Below are positions 6,528 through 7,131 of a DNA stretch of 7,131 bases, in pieces. Source of the DNA: Desulforudis sp. (GTDB lineage Bacteria > Bacillota > Desulfotomaculia > Desulfotomaculales > Desulforudaceae); contig JACUUW010000098.1 in assembly GCA_014859075.1 (NCBI GenBank), positions 1 to 7,131 of the forward strand. The letters run 5' to 3'. The position numbers and the translations under genes were made by a program. Position 1 is the first letter of the stretch, and every line of letters begins with the position of its first letter. The notes beneath the pieces are model-generated. The model made no database searches. It saw only the letters and a program-made list of their open reading frames with translations, and was not told the DNA's origin.

Positions 6528-6557
6528 GAAGGATATTTTTACCTGTCTGTCGAACCA
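6528..6557 (+). promoter_or_regulatory. Sigma-H-like promoter of spo0A
   Basis: GAAGGATAT (6528-6536) matches the sigma-H -35 consensus RNAGGAWWW at every position. After 12 bases comes GTCGAACCA (6549-6557), which fits the -10 consensus RNNGAATWW except CC for TW. This corresponds to the Ps promoter that drives spo0A at the onset of sporulation in B. subtilis. The -10 overlaps the 0A box. The leader to the start codon would be about 45-50 bases. Confidence 0.55.
6548..6554 (+). promoter_or_regulatory. 0A box (Spo0A-P binding site)
   Basis: TGTCGAA is a perfect match to the Spo0A recognition heptamer TGNCGAA, 57 bases before the spo0A ATG. Its overlap with the -10 of the sigma-H-like promoter suggests that phosphorylated Spo0A acts on its own transcription; repression is the natural reading for a site covering the -10. 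A heptamer can occur by chance, but its place before spo0A itself makes it credible. Confidence 0.6.
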
Positions 6558-6610
6558 CTCCAAAGGTCAACAATACTCGAACCAATTACAGTTGGGGGGC
6601 GGGCGTGCAG

Positions 6611-7131
6611 ATGGCTAAAGAAACAATCAGTATCCTGATCGCTGACGACAACCGGGAGTTTTGTGAAACCCTTAAGGACTTTTTGCAGCAGCAAGATGGT
6701 TTTGAACTGACGGGGATCGCCCATAATGGGATGGAAGCCGTGGAATACATTGAGCAAACGAGACCCGACGTAGTGGTGCTGGACATTATCATGCCGCATC
6801 TCGACGGCATCGGGGTGCTCGAAAAGCTTGCTGCAAACCAGACGGGTCACAGGCCGAAAATAATCATGCTCACTGCTTTCGGCCAACAAAACATTACTCA
6901 CAGGGCTGTGGAGCTGGGTGCGGACTACTACATTCTGAAACCGTTTGATCTTTCGGTGTTGGCGACCCGAATCCGGCAGCTGGCCGACGGGGTGAGCGTG
7001 ACTCCCTATGTGGCCGCAGCCAAAGAGAAGAATCTTGACGTGGCGGTGACCAACATCATCCACGAAATGGGGGTGCCGACCCGAATCCGGCAGCTGGCCG
7101 ACGGGGTGAGCGTGACTCCCTATGTGGCCGC
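6611..7131 (+). CDS. spo0A: Spo0A, sporulation master response regulator, 3' truncated by window end
   Basis: Response regulator that, when phosphorylated through the phosphorelay or orphan kinases, binds 0A boxes and commits the cell to sporulation. 173 codons are present of a usual length of roughly 260. The receiver domain is complete: acidic pair D12/D13 (LIADDN), phospho-acceptor D58 (VVVLDIIMPHLDG), T88 (IIMLTAFG) and K110 (YYILKPFD). The linker leads into the start of the DNA-binding domain (NLDVAVTNIIHEMGVP, 141-156). There the normal continuation (AHIKGY-type) is missing: the frame instead repeats TRIRQLADGVSVTPYVA, already seen at 119-135. GTG at 6605, in frame two codons earlier, is an alternative start, better spaced from GGGGGG (6594-6599). 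Identification is firm; the sequence after 7076 is suspect. Confidence 0.95.
   Translation, partial: MAKETISILIADDNREFCETLKDFLQQQDGFELTGIAHNGMEAVEYIEQTRPDVVVLDIIMPHLDGIGVLEKLAANQTGHRPKIIMLTAFGQQNITHRAVELGADYYILKPFDLSVLATRIRQLADGVSVTPYVAAAKEKNLDVAVTNIIHEMGVPTRIRQLADGVSVTPYVA
6963..7131 (+). repeat. 55-bp exact direct repeat within spo0A, second copy ending at the window edge
   Basis: Bases 6963-7017 and 7077-7131 are identical over 55 positions. The offset is 114 bases, exactly 38 codons, so the frame is kept. The base before each copy differs (G at 6962, C at 7076). The second copy ends on the last base of the window. Spo0A of other spore formers continues differently after HE-x-GVP. A copy length of 55 equals a common k-mer size in short-read de Bruijn assembly, so a contig-end graph artefact is the leading explanation; a true in-frame tandem duplication is the alternative. 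Confidence 0.95.

Noticed and set aside
6406..6618. 70-codon open frame over the spo0A upstream region
   Set aside because: It covers the sigma-H-like promoter and 0A box, overlaps the spo0A start, and has no ribosome binding site or recognisable sequence.

Overview
The window looks like chromosome from a GC-rich, endospore-forming Firmicute of the Desulfotomaculum/Pelotomaculum/Desulforudis type. The evidence is two dedicated sporulation genes (spoIVB and spo0A), a Firmicute-style PcrA helicase, an Amj-family membrane protein and a menaquinone-type methyltransferase, all in GC-rich codons. The genus is an inference from gene content and style and was not tested by comparison.

Layout: all genes are on the + strand. 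(1) The 3' end of pcrA (1-622). (2) An Amj/DUF2837-like multi-membrane-span protein (769-1644). (3) A repeat-rich intergenic stretch (1645-2026). It holds a structured element bounded by 9-bp inverted repeats, an imperfect tandem repeat built on the palindrome GTGCC-A-GGCAC, and a perfect 30-bp inverted repeat with a 40-base loop ending just before the ligA ribosome binding site. (4) Complete ligA, NAD+-dependent DNA ligase (2027-4039). (5) A gene-free stretch (4040-4277) with a GGGGTC-A-GACCCC palindrome. (6) spoIVB (4278-5606), the S55 serine peptidase of the sporulation checkpoint. (7) A UbiE/MenG-like methyltransferase (5702-6409) with its own probable promoter. (8) The regulatory region and first part of spo0A (from 6611, cut by the window end), with a sigma-H-like promoter and a perfect 0A box.

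Functionally there are two blocks. pcrA-amj-ligA is a genome-maintenance pair with a cell-envelope gene inserted. spoIVB-methyltransferase-spo0A is the conserved spoIVB-spo0A pair split by a quinone-type methyltransferase. The usual neighbours (recN before spoIVB) are absent and ligA stands there instead, with repeats at the block boundary.

The last 55 bases repeat 6963-7017 exactly, in frame, and replace the sequence expected in Spo0A after HEMGVP. The exact length and terminal position suggest a contig-end assembly-graph artefact more than biology. I see no new multi-gene system here. The most notable items are the palindromic repeats, the terminal duplication, the autoregulatory spo0A promoter and the inserted methyltransferase.
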